Part shown: positions 16,966-24,523 of the stretch, one piece after another
Layout: the number at the start of each line of letters is the position of its first letter
Position numbering within the stretch: the first letter of the stretch is position 1
Assembly: GCA_019359175.1 (NCBI GenBank)
Contig: JAHHHU010000031.1
Coordinates: forward strand, 1-37,016
DNA from: Phormidium tanganyikae FI6-MK23
GTDB lineage: Bacteria > Cyanobacteriota > Cyanobacteriia > Leptolyngbyales > Leptolyngbyaceae
Reading direction: 5' to 3'
DNA: 37,016 bases
Position numbers and translations under genes: made by a program
The notes under the pieces: model-generated
What the model saw: only the letters and a program-made list of their open reading frames with translations
Database searches by the model: none
What the model was told of the DNA's origin: nothing

Positions 16966-17745
16966 TCAGCCTAAAGTCACGTCCAAAAACATCATCAGCA
17001 CAAATCCGATCATCACGCCCAGAGTCGCTTGCTTCTCGGTTCCCAAACTATGTGACTCCGGAATAATCTCATCGCTGATTACAAACAGCATCGCTCCTGC
17101 CGCAAATGCCATTCCCCACGGCAGCACGATCGACGCAATTGACACTACTCCCGCCCCGATTACGCCCCCGATCGGCTCCGCCAATCCCGTCAGTAACGCC
17201 ACTCCGAACACATTGCGTTTACGATATCCTTCGGCTAAAAGCGCGATCGCGACAACCAAGCCTTCTGGAAGGTTCTGCAACCCGATTCCGAGCGTGAGTG
17301 CGATCCCATTGGCTACATCACCCCCACCGAATCCAACCCCAACCGCCAAGCCTTCCGGGAAGTTGTGCAGCGTAATCGCAATCACAAACAGCCACACTTG
17401 CCGCAATCGATTAGAGTTCGATCCTTCTGCGCCTTTGATAAAGTGTTCGTGCGGAAAGTAGCGATTCGCCAACCAGAGAAACGCACCACCGAGCAGAATT
17501 CCGACAACCACGATCGAAGCCGCTACCGATCGATTTTGAGTCAGCTTCTCTGCCGCTTCGATTCCTGGAATGACTAACGAGAACGAAGTTGCCGCCAACA
17601 TCACACCCGCCCCAAATCCCAACAGCGCCCCTTGAGTTTGAGGTGTAATCTCTTTGATGAAGAAAATCGGCAACGCACCGACTCCCGTAGCAAGTCCTGC
17701 AACTAAACTTCCAGTCAAGCCGAAAAGCGTGACGTTATCCGCCAT
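16966..17745 (-). CDS. ZIP-family metal transporter (ZupT/GufA type)
   Basis: The 259-residue protein has eight hydrophobic segments and the two ZIP metal-site helices: LHNFPEGLAVG in helix IV and LQNLPEGLVVA in helix V. A further acidic/His segment is ISDEIIPESHS. It imports divalent metals such as zinc, iron or manganese across the plasma membrane, and selectivity cannot be read from sequence. ATG at 17745 is the natural start (MADNVTLFGLTGSLVAGLAT). A longer reading adds 48 non-membrane residues that belong to the overlapping cruG frame. Its start overlaps the end of cruG by 11 bp, so translation is probably coupled although the functions seem unrelated. Confidence 0.9.
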   Translation of the reverse strand: MADNVTLFGLTGSLVAGLATGVGALPIFFIKEITPQTQGALLGFGAGVMLAATSFSLVIPGIEAAEKLTQNRSVAASIVVVGILLGGAFLWLANRYFPHEHFIKGAEGSNSNRLRQVWLFVIAITLHNFPEGLAVGVGFGGGDVANGIALTLGIGLQNLPEGLVVAIALLAEGYRKRNVFGVALLTGLAEPIGGVIGAGVVSIASIVLPWGMAFAAGAMLFVISDEIIPESHSLGTEKQATLGVMIGFVLMMFLDVTLG

Positions 17746-18973
17746 AAGTACGTCCTCGCCAGCTTTTCGGCTTTCGAGTAGAAGAAAGGAAAATTCGGAA
17801 GACTGCCGCCGGATCAGCGATCGGGGAAAGCCAAAACAGCCAAGCGCCTTTTGCAGAAGATCGATCGTAAGACTGTAAGACCGCCGCATTCAACCCAATC
17901 CGCATCGCCATCAATGCTCCATTCAATCCCAATGCGATCAGGGCAGGTAACGTGGGATTTCCAGAACCGACAATCCAAGCGCTAAAAATCAGCAACGGTA
18001 ACGGTAACGCCTGAACCAAAATCAAAAAGGCTAAATCGCCCCAAACTTGCGCCGGAGTCGCCGCATCTTTGAGATCCAACGATCGACCCCATTCGCTCCA
18101 AGTTTCCGCCATGCCTTCATACATTCGGACTTTGAGAATGTTCGCGCCATCGAGAAACCCGACTTTCGCACCCGTCGCGGCAATGTTGCGAACCAAAGTC
18201 ACATCATCGCAGAATGAGCCTTTCGCGCTCGTATAGCCGCCGACTTGAGTTAAAAGCGATCGACGACAAAAGAAACACTGCCCATTCGCCATCACTCGTT
18301 CCGCTGAACTGCCAATTTCTCCAGCCGCCCCGAAACGATACACCAACGTCATCAACAAAGCAGGCTGAAGCCAAAATTCACCCGGATATTTGAGAATAAA
18401 CCTCGGTGACAGCGTGATCAAATCGTAGCCTTCAGTAGTCGCCGTTTCGAGCAGACTACAAACCAAACTCGGATGCGGAATCGTATCTGCATCAATCCCC
18501 AAAATCCACTCGCTGTCTGGGGAACTCGCCAAATATCCGTTATGCAATGCCCACGGACGACCCACCCAATCCGAGGGAAGCGGATCATCATTCATTAATC
18601 GAAATCTCGGATCGCTCGTTTGTGCAGCTTTGACCAAATCTTGAGTCTTATCCGTCGATCGACTATCCACGATCGTAATTTCTCGCACCTCATACGTTTG
18701 GCGCGTCAGTCCTTCCAGACACGGCGAAATGCGATCGGCTTCATTCAACGTTGGCACAACCACACTCACCGCCCCGAAAAACGCAGGTTTCGGCAACTGA
18801 GGCTGAAGGGGAGGACGACGCACCGCACCTTTGAGCAACCGGGATAGTAAAATCGCTGCCGCCGGAATCTGAATAAGCAACAACCCGAAGAAAAACACAT
18901 CCTGAAACGCAAAAGCCTGGGAATTGACTAACCCCAGGCAAATAATTCCGGCTTGTCCGATGAAATTCGCCAA
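17735..18973 (-). CDS. cruG: Carotenoid 2'-O-glycosyltransferase CruG
   Basis: CruG adds the sugar to the 2'-hydroxyl of myxol in myxoxanthophyll synthesis. The 412-residue protein has an N-terminal membrane helix, a GT2 domain (AVSVVVPTLNEADRISPCLE, ITIVDSRSTDKT, WILGIDADTIPHPSL with its DxD, GSFCDDVTLVRN) and C-terminal membrane helices (LAFLILVQALPLPLLIFSAW and later). This architecture and the position directly after cruF are as known for CruG in cyanobacteria. The start is TTG at 18973. An in-frame TAA five codons upstream excludes a longer start, and no ATG follows within the first helix. There are 74 bp between cruF and cruG, and the 3' end overlaps the ZIP gene. Confidence 0.87.
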   Translation of the reverse strand: MANFIGQAGIICLGLVNSQAFAFQDVFFFGLLLIQIPAAAILLSRLLKGAVRRPPLQPQLPKPAFFGAVSVVVPTLNEADRISPCLEGLTRQTYEVREITIVDSRSTDKTQDLVKAAQTSDPRFRLMNDDPLPSDWVGRPWALHNGYLASSPDSEWILGIDADTIPHPSLVCSLLETATTEGYDLITLSPRFILKYPGEFWLQPALLMTLVYRFGAAGEIGSSAERVMANGQCFFCRRSLLTQVGGYTSAKGSFCDDVTLVRNIAATGAKVGFLDGANILKVRMYEGMAETWSEWGRSLDLKDAATPAQVWGDLAFLILVQALPLPLLIFSAWIVGSGNPTLPALIALGLNGALMAMRIGLNAAVLQSYDRSSAKGAWLFWLSPIADPAAVFRIFLSSTRKPKSWRGRTYGG

Positions 18974-19047
18974 TCCTCTAACCCTTTATCTATGTAAAAA
19001 ACGTACTGAATCAGGCAGAGAAGATCAAACCTCTCTGCCCACTGTAT

Positions 19048-19971
19048 TTATTTTTGAGAAATGCCCACCGAAACCGCTGGAACATCACGCGCAATGGCAC
19101 CGGAGAGCGAGGATTCGATTCCCTGAGCAGGTTTCGTCATCCACCAAAGCGCGATCGCAGGTACAACACCCAGCACAACGCTCATCAAAGTCGGAATCAG
19201 ATAGCGCGAATCCAGTTCCGCCACCGTAATGATCGCCCCAAACGCAAAGTTAATCAAATACACCACCAAAGGCACGGTTAACTGAGCGCGAGTCAAGTTC
19301 AGCGGGGCTTTTCCCCAAAACAGAGCAGCGACAAACATAAAAACCGCCCCTGTTCCGAGCCAGCCCGACACATTCCGATAGGGCATTCCAAAGAACTCTC
19401 CAACCTCACCAAACTCCCAAAACGGATAAGAAGCCTGACTCATCGCTGGATCAAGCACAAAATCCCAAGCGGTGAGCAACACCGAACCGAGCGCGATCGC
19501 TCCAGTCAGTTTTGCCCACATCGGTAATTTCAAACTTTCCAAGCCCGATCGCGCCAGCACATAGCAGCACAACCCGACATAAAACCACGACAGCGGAATC
19601 GTAAACGGTACAAGACCCGCGATCTTATAGCCCAATCCGCTCAAATACCCATACGCGCCAAACGGAAATCCCGTACTCGTTCCGAGCAGTTCACTTCCAA
19701 GCGAGAGAATAATCGAAGGCAACATAAAAGTGAGCCAGTGCCGAATTCCGAGCGTCCGGTAAGCATAAATTGCTACCGTAATCGCGCCCAACAGGATATA
19801 TCCTACACCTCCATTTGCCATGCTCCAGCCGAAGGCAGATTGCCCGATCGTAGGAAGAGCAGCGATAAATTCTGGATTGGGCAGCACCAGCAATAATCCT
19901 GCTAATCCAAAAGCCAGCGCCATCGAATGTCCTATTAAACACAGGCGCTCCACAGTAACCAGATGCTTCAT
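19048..19971 (-). CDS. cruF: Gamma-carotene 1'-hydroxylase CruF
   Basis: CruF hydrates the 1',2' double bond of gamma-carotene-type molecules on the route to myxol glycosides. The 307-residue integral membrane protein matches the CruF family, with many hydrophobic helices and the segments SELLGTSTGFPFGAYGY, GLVPFTIPLSWFYVGL, AWDFVLDPAMSQASYPFWEF and GMPYRNVSGWLGTGAVFMF. The conserved Glu/Asp/Arg in these loops are likely active-site residues. GAGGAAACGGT precedes the ATG at 19971. Linkage to cruG on the same strand is the arrangement expected for the pathway. A promoter should lie in 19972-20127, where TGTAAACTGTATGAC on the minus strand may be a -10 region. Confidence 0.9.
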   Translation of the reverse strand: MKHLVTVERLCLIGHSMALAFGLAGLLLVLPNPEFIAALPTIGQSAFGWSMANGGVGYILLGAITVAIYAYRTLGIRHWLTFMLPSIILSLGSELLGTSTGFPFGAYGYLSGLGYKIAGLVPFTIPLSWFYVGLCCYVLARSGLESLKLPMWAKLTGAIALGSVLLTAWDFVLDPAMSQASYPFWEFGEVGEFFGMPYRNVSGWLGTGAVFMFVAALFWGKAPLNLTRAQLTVPLVVYLINFAFGAIITVAELDSRYLIPTLMSVVLGVVPAIALWWMTKPAQGIESSLSGAIARDVPAVSVGISQK

Positions 19972-20127
19972 ACCGTTTCCTCAGAAAATATGGCACTTTT
20001 TTGCCTGTCATACAGTTTACAAATCTTCAGGCTCATTCTGGCGTTTCTCAGGATGCTTTTTTAAGATTTGGGCGAAAATTGACGCTCTCGCTGCGTTTAG
20101 AATCTAGCAGGTCTGATTAAATCCGTC

Positions 20128-20307
20128 ATGCCAATTCCGAACGCCGAAAACGCGATCGTCGAGATTCGCAAACTTCGAGACTACTGCTTGAATCCAAATC
20201 ACGACAACGGAAAGCACAAAGCGCGGCTTTCCCTAGCGAGTCTCGGCATGACGGCTGAATCTGCTGAAGAACTCCGCGAAATCCTGAAACGCTCTCCTCG
20301 GTTGTGA
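20128..20307 (+). pseudogene. DUF6883-like small protein, probably truncated
   Basis: This 59-codon ORF starts MPIPNAENAIVEIRKLRDYC and continues LNPNHDNGKHKARLSLASLG to EELREILKRSPRL. The pattern IPNAxxAxVxxxKLxDYxLNP with HxxGxHKAR(L/V)F is that of DUF6883, whose members are usually about 110 residues and continue after ELRExLL with a beta-rich half. That half is missing: no matching sequence follows in any frame before the next gene. Its HKAR motif survives. The rest is probably lost to a deletion just after 20290. Whether a short product is still made is unknown. Confidence 0.65.
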
Positions 20308-20344
20308 AAAGAGATGCAGTTTCAATTTTTCTTTTTGTACCTTT

Positions 20345-20373
20345 TTTCATCGCTTCCAGTTCCCTGCTATGAT
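20345..20373 (+). promoter_or_regulatory. Candidate extended -10 promoter for the permease operon
   Basis: TGCTATGAT (20365-20373) is an extended -10 (TGn-TATGAT). TTTCAT lies 17 bases upstream at 20345-20350 as a weak -35. Transcription would start near 20380, about 20 bases before the permease ATG at 20402. Confidence 0.45.
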
Positions 20374-20401
20374 CCCCTCAATCTCATCACGTTCGGACTG
20401 A

Positions 20402-21430
20402 ATGGCTCAGATTAATAGTGCGTTCACCCTCTTCTTGAGTTTGATGGTCGAGGCAATGCCCTTTTTGCTGCTTGGGGTGTTGTTCTCTGGACTGCTTCAG
20501 TTTTTTGTGAATGAACAGAAACTTGTGGCGATCTTGCCAAAAAATGCGTTTTTGGGTGCCTTCGTCGGTAGCTGTATTGGGTTTCTGTTTCCGGTGTGTG
20601 AATGCGGAAATATCCCTGTGGCGCGACGTTTGATGCTGCAAGGTGCGCCGATATCGGTCGCGATCGGCTTTTTGCTTGCAGCTCCAACGATTAACCCGAT
20701 CGTATTTTGGGCAACCTGGACAGCCTTTCGCGATCAGCCGGAAATTGTCTTTTTCCGAATCGGATTTTCGCTGGTCATTGCCACGACCATCGGATGGGTG
20801 TTCAGTGTTCAGAAAGATGTGCGTCCGCTCCTCCAGTCGAGTGTTGCCGCGTATCTGACTCGCAAACTGGATGCGCCAACTGGATCGGCTTCGCCTCTAC
20901 TTCAGCCTGGGACTTACTTTCTTGGACAGTCGGCAAAACCGCTGATTACCGATCCGTATGAGCTTCAAGTGGCAATGGGAGGCGCGAACACTGCGTGGAG
21001 CGGAGCTACCGCGAAGCCCGTTGATTATCGTTTGAGATTGCTGCTCGATAATACGATTCAGGAAATGCGGGAATTGGGCGGAGTTTTGGTTTTGGGAAGT
21101 GCGATCGCGGCGACGCTTCAAGTGTTTGTGCCGCGCGAAATTATTCTGGGCTTGGGTCAGGATAATGTGACTTCGATTCTGGCGATGCTAATTCTTGCGG
21201 CGGTCGTTTCGATTTGCTCTACGGTTGACTCATTTTTTGCTTTGTCATTCGCATCGACGTTTACTAGCGGATCGCTGATTGCGTTTCTGGTATTTGGCCC
21301 GATGATCGATCTCAAGGGTGTGGGATTGATGTTGTCGGTGTTTAAGCCGAGAGCGATTTTCTATATTTTTGGATTGGCGGGTCTGTTGACGTTTCTATTC
21401 TGTTTGTTTGTGAATTTGTATATCAGTTGA
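20402..21430 (+). CDS. Permease of the ArsP_1/DUF318 family
   Basis: The 342-residue membrane protein has the family's two halves. The first carries VEAMPFLLLGVLFSGLLQFF and GFLFPVCECGNIPVARRL, where CECG is the conserved cysteine motif. APISVAIGFLLAAPTINPIV follows. The second half has GGVLVLGSAIAATLQVFVPR, AAVVSICSTVDSFFALSFAS and FGPMIDLKG. About eight helices are visible, with a hydrophilic central loop. Some relatives export organoarsenicals, but most have no known substrate. It is followed at once (stop and start overlap) by a TIGR03943 protein, its regular partner, so the two probably form a single complex. Confidence 0.87.
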   Translation: MAQINSAFTLFLSLMVEAMPFLLLGVLFSGLLQFFVNEQKLVAILPKNAFLGAFVGSCIGFLFPVCECGNIPVARRLMLQGAPISVAIGFLLAAPTINPIVFWATWTAFRDQPEIVFFRIGFSLVIATTIGWVFSVQKDVRPLLQSSVAAYLTRKLDAPTGSASPLLQPGTYFLGQSAKPLITDPYELQVAMGGANTAWSGATAKPVDYRLRLLLDNTIQEMRELGGVLVLGSAIAATLQVFVPREIILGLGQDNVTSILAMLILAAVVSICSTVDSFFALSFASTFTSGSLIAFLVFGPMIDLKGVGLMLSVFKPRAIFYIFGLAGLLTFLFCLFVNLYIS

Positions 21431-22197
21431 TGATGTCTAAAATTCCTTGGCGTATTTTAACCCCGTGGTTAGATTTGGTCGCGATCGCGGCTTGGGGCTT
21501 GGCGATTCTGAAGTTCTGGCTGACGAATGAGCTATTTTTGCTGATTCATCCGAATTACAAGATTTTGACGATCGCAGCCGGATTTTCGCTGCTAGCGGTC
21601 AGCGGCGTGAAAGGGTTTTTTGTTTGGAAAGCGAGTCGGAATGCGCGACCGATTCAGAGCGATTTGCCGCATATCACGCTATTTCCACCGGGAGTTAGTA
21701 GTGCATTGTTGTTGCTGGTTGCGATCGCAGGATTGCTGATCACGCCGCGACCTTTTGCAAGTCAAACGGCTATCGATCGGGGTGTGAATGACTCGATCAC
21801 GCTGACGCGAGTTAGACCGCAAACCTTTCGCGCTTCTGCCCGTACCGAAGATAAGAGCTTGATCGATTGGATTCGGACGCTTCAGGTGTATCCGGAACCG
21901 GATGCCTACACGGGACAAAAAGCGAAATTGCAAGGGTTTGTAGTCGCGACACCAGAGATACCCGAACAGTATTTCTTGCTGACTCGATTTGTAATTACGT
22001 GCTGTGCGGCGGATGTGTATCCGGTGAGATTGCCTGTGAAACTGACTACGGGAACGCGATCAAATTACAAGGTCGATTCCTGGCTGGAAGTCGAAGGGCA
22101 AATGATCACGGAGACTTTGGCGGGCAAAAGACAGCTCGTGGTTCAGGCGAATTCATTAAAACCGATCCCAGAGCCGAAGAATCCCTACGATTACTAG
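21430..22197 (+). CDS. TIGR03943-family protein, partner of the permease
   Basis: The 255-residue protein has two N-terminal membrane helices (LVAIAAWGLAILKFWLTNEL, ILTIAAGFSLLAVSGVKGF), a third near residue 95 (VSSALLLLVAIAGLLIT), and a soluble C-terminal domain. That domain contains the family segment LQGFVVATPEIPEQYFLLTRF followed by VITCCAADVYPVRLPV with its CC pair, and ends in an OB-like region (SWLEVEGQM). Genes of this family almost always sit next to ArsP_1-type permeases. The upstream TGA overlaps the ATG at 21430, so translation is coupled. A TTG one codon earlier is possible. Function is unknown. Confidence 0.85.
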   Translation: MMSKIPWRILTPWLDLVAIAAWGLAILKFWLTNELFLLIHPNYKILTIAAGFSLLAVSGVKGFFVWKASRNARPIQSDLPHITLFPPGVSSALLLLVAIAGLLITPRPFASQTAIDRGVNDSITLTRVRPQTFRASARTEDKSLIDWIRTLQVYPEPDAYTGQKAKLQGFVVATPEIPEQYFLLTRFVITCCAADVYPVRLPVKLTTGTRSNYKVDSWLEVEGQMITETLAGKRQLVVQANSLKPIPEPKNPYDY

Positions 22198-22316
22198 AAA
22201 ACTTCACAAATAAGCGTTTGTTGCGAAAATTCGCCACTTTTGTCTGAGTGAGACATTGGGCGTTGAAGAGTATTTTTAGAACTGAAATCAGTGCGTCTTA
22301 CTCCAACGCTTTCAAC

Positions 22317-23564
22317 ATGATGCGATTCAATCCACGGATTTTCTTCGATCAACAAACCCTGCGCAGATTTCGTGCGGTTCTCAATCGCAACAAAACCTTT
22401 TATTCGATTTTCCTGCTCTCCGTTTTTGCAATTCTTCTCAGCGCTGCTACTCTTGCTCAACTGCCTGCTCAGACGATGGGAGAAATTCAGCCGCCGCTTT
22501 CGACTCGTGGGGCTGAGATTGTGGATGCGAGAAAGCGATCGGTATTGCTCAGGGGTGTGAATTGGTTTGGGATGGAGACGGAGACACAAGCGCCGCACGG
22601 ACTTTGGGCACGCGACTATAAAGAAATGCTGTCGCAGATTAAAAGCCTGGGATACAACGTGATTCGGTTTCCGTATTCGGTTCAGGGATTGCGGGCGAAC
22701 GAAATTAGCGGGGTGAATTTCGAGATTGGAAGCAATCGGGACTTGCAGGGGAAAAAGCCGATCGAGGTGATGGACGCAGTGATCCAAGAGGCGGGACGGC
22801 AAGGATTAATGGTGCTGCTCGATAGCCATCGACTGAATAATCAGCGGATTCCTGAACTTTGGTATGGCGATGGTTTTACTGAGGAGGATTGGATCGGAAC
22901 TTGGACGCTGCTGGCACAACGGTACAAAAATCAGCCGAATGTGATCGGGGCGGATTTGAAGAATGAGCCACACGGGAAAGCAAGTTGGGGAACGAGCGAT
23001 CGCACAACCGATTGGAGACTGGCGGCGGAACGGGCAGGGGAAGCGATTCTAAAAGTGAATCCAAACTGGCTGATTGTGGTTGAGGGCGTTGAAAATAATG
23101 TGCCAGGGCAGCAACTCAAACAGCACTGGATGGGCGGAAATCTTGAAGGAGTAAGGCGTTTTCCGGTGAGATTGTTGGTCAAAAATCGCGTCGTTTATTC
23201 GCCTCATGAATATGGTGCAGGCGTATTTAATCAGCCTTGGTTTTCTGCGATCGACTTTCCCAGAAATCTCTCAACTCGCTGGGAAAAAGCCTTCTTCTAC
23301 ATCGCACGACAAAAAATCGCCCCAATCCTCATCGGTGAATTTGGAGGGCGGCAAGTGGATCAAACTTCCAAAGAAGGACTTTGGCAGCGTCAGTTTGTCG
23401 AGTATCTCAAACAAAATCAGCTGGGATTTGCCTACTGGAGTTGGAATCCCAACAGTCAAGATACGGGGGGAATCCTGCGCGACGATTGGAGCGCGATCAA
23501 CCAACCGAAGCAGGAGCTATTAAATCAATTGCTGCCCGTTCAAACGATGCAGGCGCAAAAATAA
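22317..23564 (+). CDS. Secreted glycoside hydrolase family 5 (endoglucanase-like)
   Basis: The 415-residue protein has a long basic N-region and a hydrophobic segment (FYSIFLLSVFAILLSAATLA), consistent with a signal peptide or membrane anchor. A GH5 TIM-barrel follows: LLRGVNWFGMETE, YNVIRFPYSVQGLR, MVLLDSHRLNN, VIGADLKNEPHG (acid/base Glu), VYSPHEYGAGV, ILIGEFGGRQVD (nucleophile Glu) and FAYWSWNPNSQDTGG. All GH5 catalytic residues are present. GH5 enzymes cut beta-glucans and beta-mannans, and this could process the cell's own polysaccharides or environmental cellulose. ATG at 22317 was preferred to a GTG at 22248, which adds 23 residues without any signal-peptide feature. The gene ends 53 bp from the convergent rpaB. 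Confidence 0.88.
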   Translation: MMRFNPRIFFDQQTLRRFRAVLNRNKTFYSIFLLSVFAILLSAATLAQLPAQTMGEIQPPLSTRGAEIVDARKRSVLLRGVNWFGMETETQAPHGLWARDYKEMLSQIKSLGYNVIRFPYSVQGLRANEISGVNFEIGSNRDLQGKKPIEVMDAVIQEAGRQGLMVLLDSHRLNNQRIPELWYGDGFTEEDWIGTWTLLAQRYKNQPNVIGADLKNEPHGKASWGTSDRTTDWRLAAERAGEAILKVNPNWLIVVEGVENNVPGQQLKQHWMGGNLEGVRRFPVRLLVKNRVVYSPHEYGAGVFNQPWFSAIDFPRNLSTRWEKAFFYIARQKIAPILIGEFGGRQVDQTSKEGLWQRQFVEYLKQNQLGFAYWSWNPNSQDTGGILRDDWSAINQPKQELLNQLLPVQTMQAQK

Positions 23565-23568
23565 ACAG

Positions 23569-23595
23569 GGCGGGGAGATGTTCAGTTTCCTCGCC
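23569..23595. terminator. Hairpin between convergent GH5 and rpaB genes
   Basis: GGCGGGGA (23569-23576) pairs with TCCTCGCC (23588-23595) with one G-T wobble and an 11-base loop. On the minus strand it is followed by CTGTTTATTTTT, so it probably ends the rpaB transcript. On the plus strand the following tract is less T-rich. Confidence 0.5.
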
Positions 23596-23617
23596 TATGT
23601 TTAAAAATTCGGTTCAA

Positions 23618-24349
23618 CTATTCGATTTCACCGGGTTCTAAGATGCGTTGGAATAGATAGCCCGTTCCGCGTGCCGTTAGAATCAGTTCAGGATTGCTTG
23701 GATCGTCTTCGAGCTTGGCACGCAGTCGAGAAATGTGGACATCCACAACGCGCGTATCGACGTGACGTTCGGGTGTGTAACCCCAAACTTCCTGGAGAAT
23801 CTCCGATCGCGAAAATGGCTCTCCCGATCGACTCACCAAAAGTTCGAGCAGGCTGAATTCCATTCCGGTTAACCGGATGCGTTCGTCGCCTTTGTAAACT
23901 TGGCGCTTGTTTGTATCGATGCGGATGCTGTTGATGTGAATCACACCCGAACTGGGAATTCCCGTGACCCCCGTTTTGTCCACGCGACGCAGAACTGATC
24001 GAATTCGGGCTTCGAGTTCTTTCGGAGAGAACGGCTTGACGACATAATCATCTGCACCGAGTTCAAGACCAGTGATACGATCGGCAACATCACCGAGCGC
24101 AGTTAGCATGATGATCGGCACGTCGGATTCTTTGCGGAGTTCTTGGCAAACCCCGTAACCGTCGAGCTTTGGCATCATCACATCGAGAACCACGAGATCA
24201 GGTTCAGCGTTGCGGAAAGTGTCGAGCGCTTCTTCACCGTCTGCGGCTGTCACCACGTCGTACCCAATCATTGAGAGACGGGTTTCGAGAATGCGGCGGA
24301 TGCTGGCTTCATCGTCTACAACCAGAATCTTTTCTTTATGACTTTCCAC
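23618..24349 (-). CDS. rpaB: Response regulator RpaB
   Basis: RpaB is the essential OmpR-family regulator of cyanobacteria. It activates photosystem I genes and represses high-light genes through HLR1 sites, and is phosphorylated by NblS. The 243-residue protein is nearly canonical: MESHKEKILVVDDEASIRRI, phosphoacceptor Asp56 in LVVLDVMMPKLDGYGV, Lys105 in DDYVVKPFSP, and winged helix with TGMEFSLLELLVSRSGEPFS, RVVDVHISRLRAKLEDD and ARGTGYLFQRI. GTG at 24349 gives the family's usual N-terminus, with AAGGAG about 11 bases upstream. A GTG four codons earlier would touch that site. It is divergent from radA across a 174-bp region that contains an HLR1-like element. Confidence 0.95.
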   Translation of the reverse strand: MESHKEKILVVDDEASIRRILETRLSMIGYDVVTAADGEEALDTFRNAEPDLVVLDVMMPKLDGYGVCQELRKESDVPIIMLTALGDVADRITGLELGADDYVVKPFSPKELEARIRSVLRRVDKTGVTGIPSSGVIHINSIRIDTNKRQVYKGDERIRLTGMEFSLLELLVSRSGEPFSRSEILQEVWGYTPERHVDTRVVDVHISRLRAKLEDDPSNPELILTARGTGYLFQRILEPGEIE

Positions 24350-24481
24350 GATTTGTAACACTCCTTAAGTCAAATCTGTAGTCGTTAATTTTTTCAACTT
24401 TTATTATGGAGATAGTAGCTCACTTTTTAATCTTCAGGCTAGCAAATCCTGATTATGTCTGAGCTTCAGGCTTTCTTAAGC

Positions 24482-24499
24482 TTTACGAAAGTTCACAAG
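24482..24499. promoter_or_regulatory. Candidate HLR1 site between rpaB and radA
   Basis: TTTACGAA AG TTCACAAG matches the HLR1 direct repeat (two (G/T)TTACA(A/T)(A/T) halves two bases apart) at 13 of 16 positions. It lies about 133 bases upstream of the rpaB start and 25 bases upstream of radA, overlapping any radA promoter. RpaB could therefore control its own gene and radA. Sequence match only. Confidence 0.4.
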
Positions 24500-24523
24500 C
24501 AAACTTATCATTAATTTTTGCGA

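Noticed and set aside
17746-17889. N-terminal extension of the ZIP transporter
   Set aside because: The 48 extra residues come from the cruG coding region read in another frame. The MADNVTLFG start at 17745 fits the family.
22194-22802. Minus-strand ORF of 202 codons opposite the GH5 gene start
   Set aside because: It covers the signal peptide and first barrel strands of a clear GH5 enzyme. The translated sequence is rich in Arg/His/Ser, with no family match.
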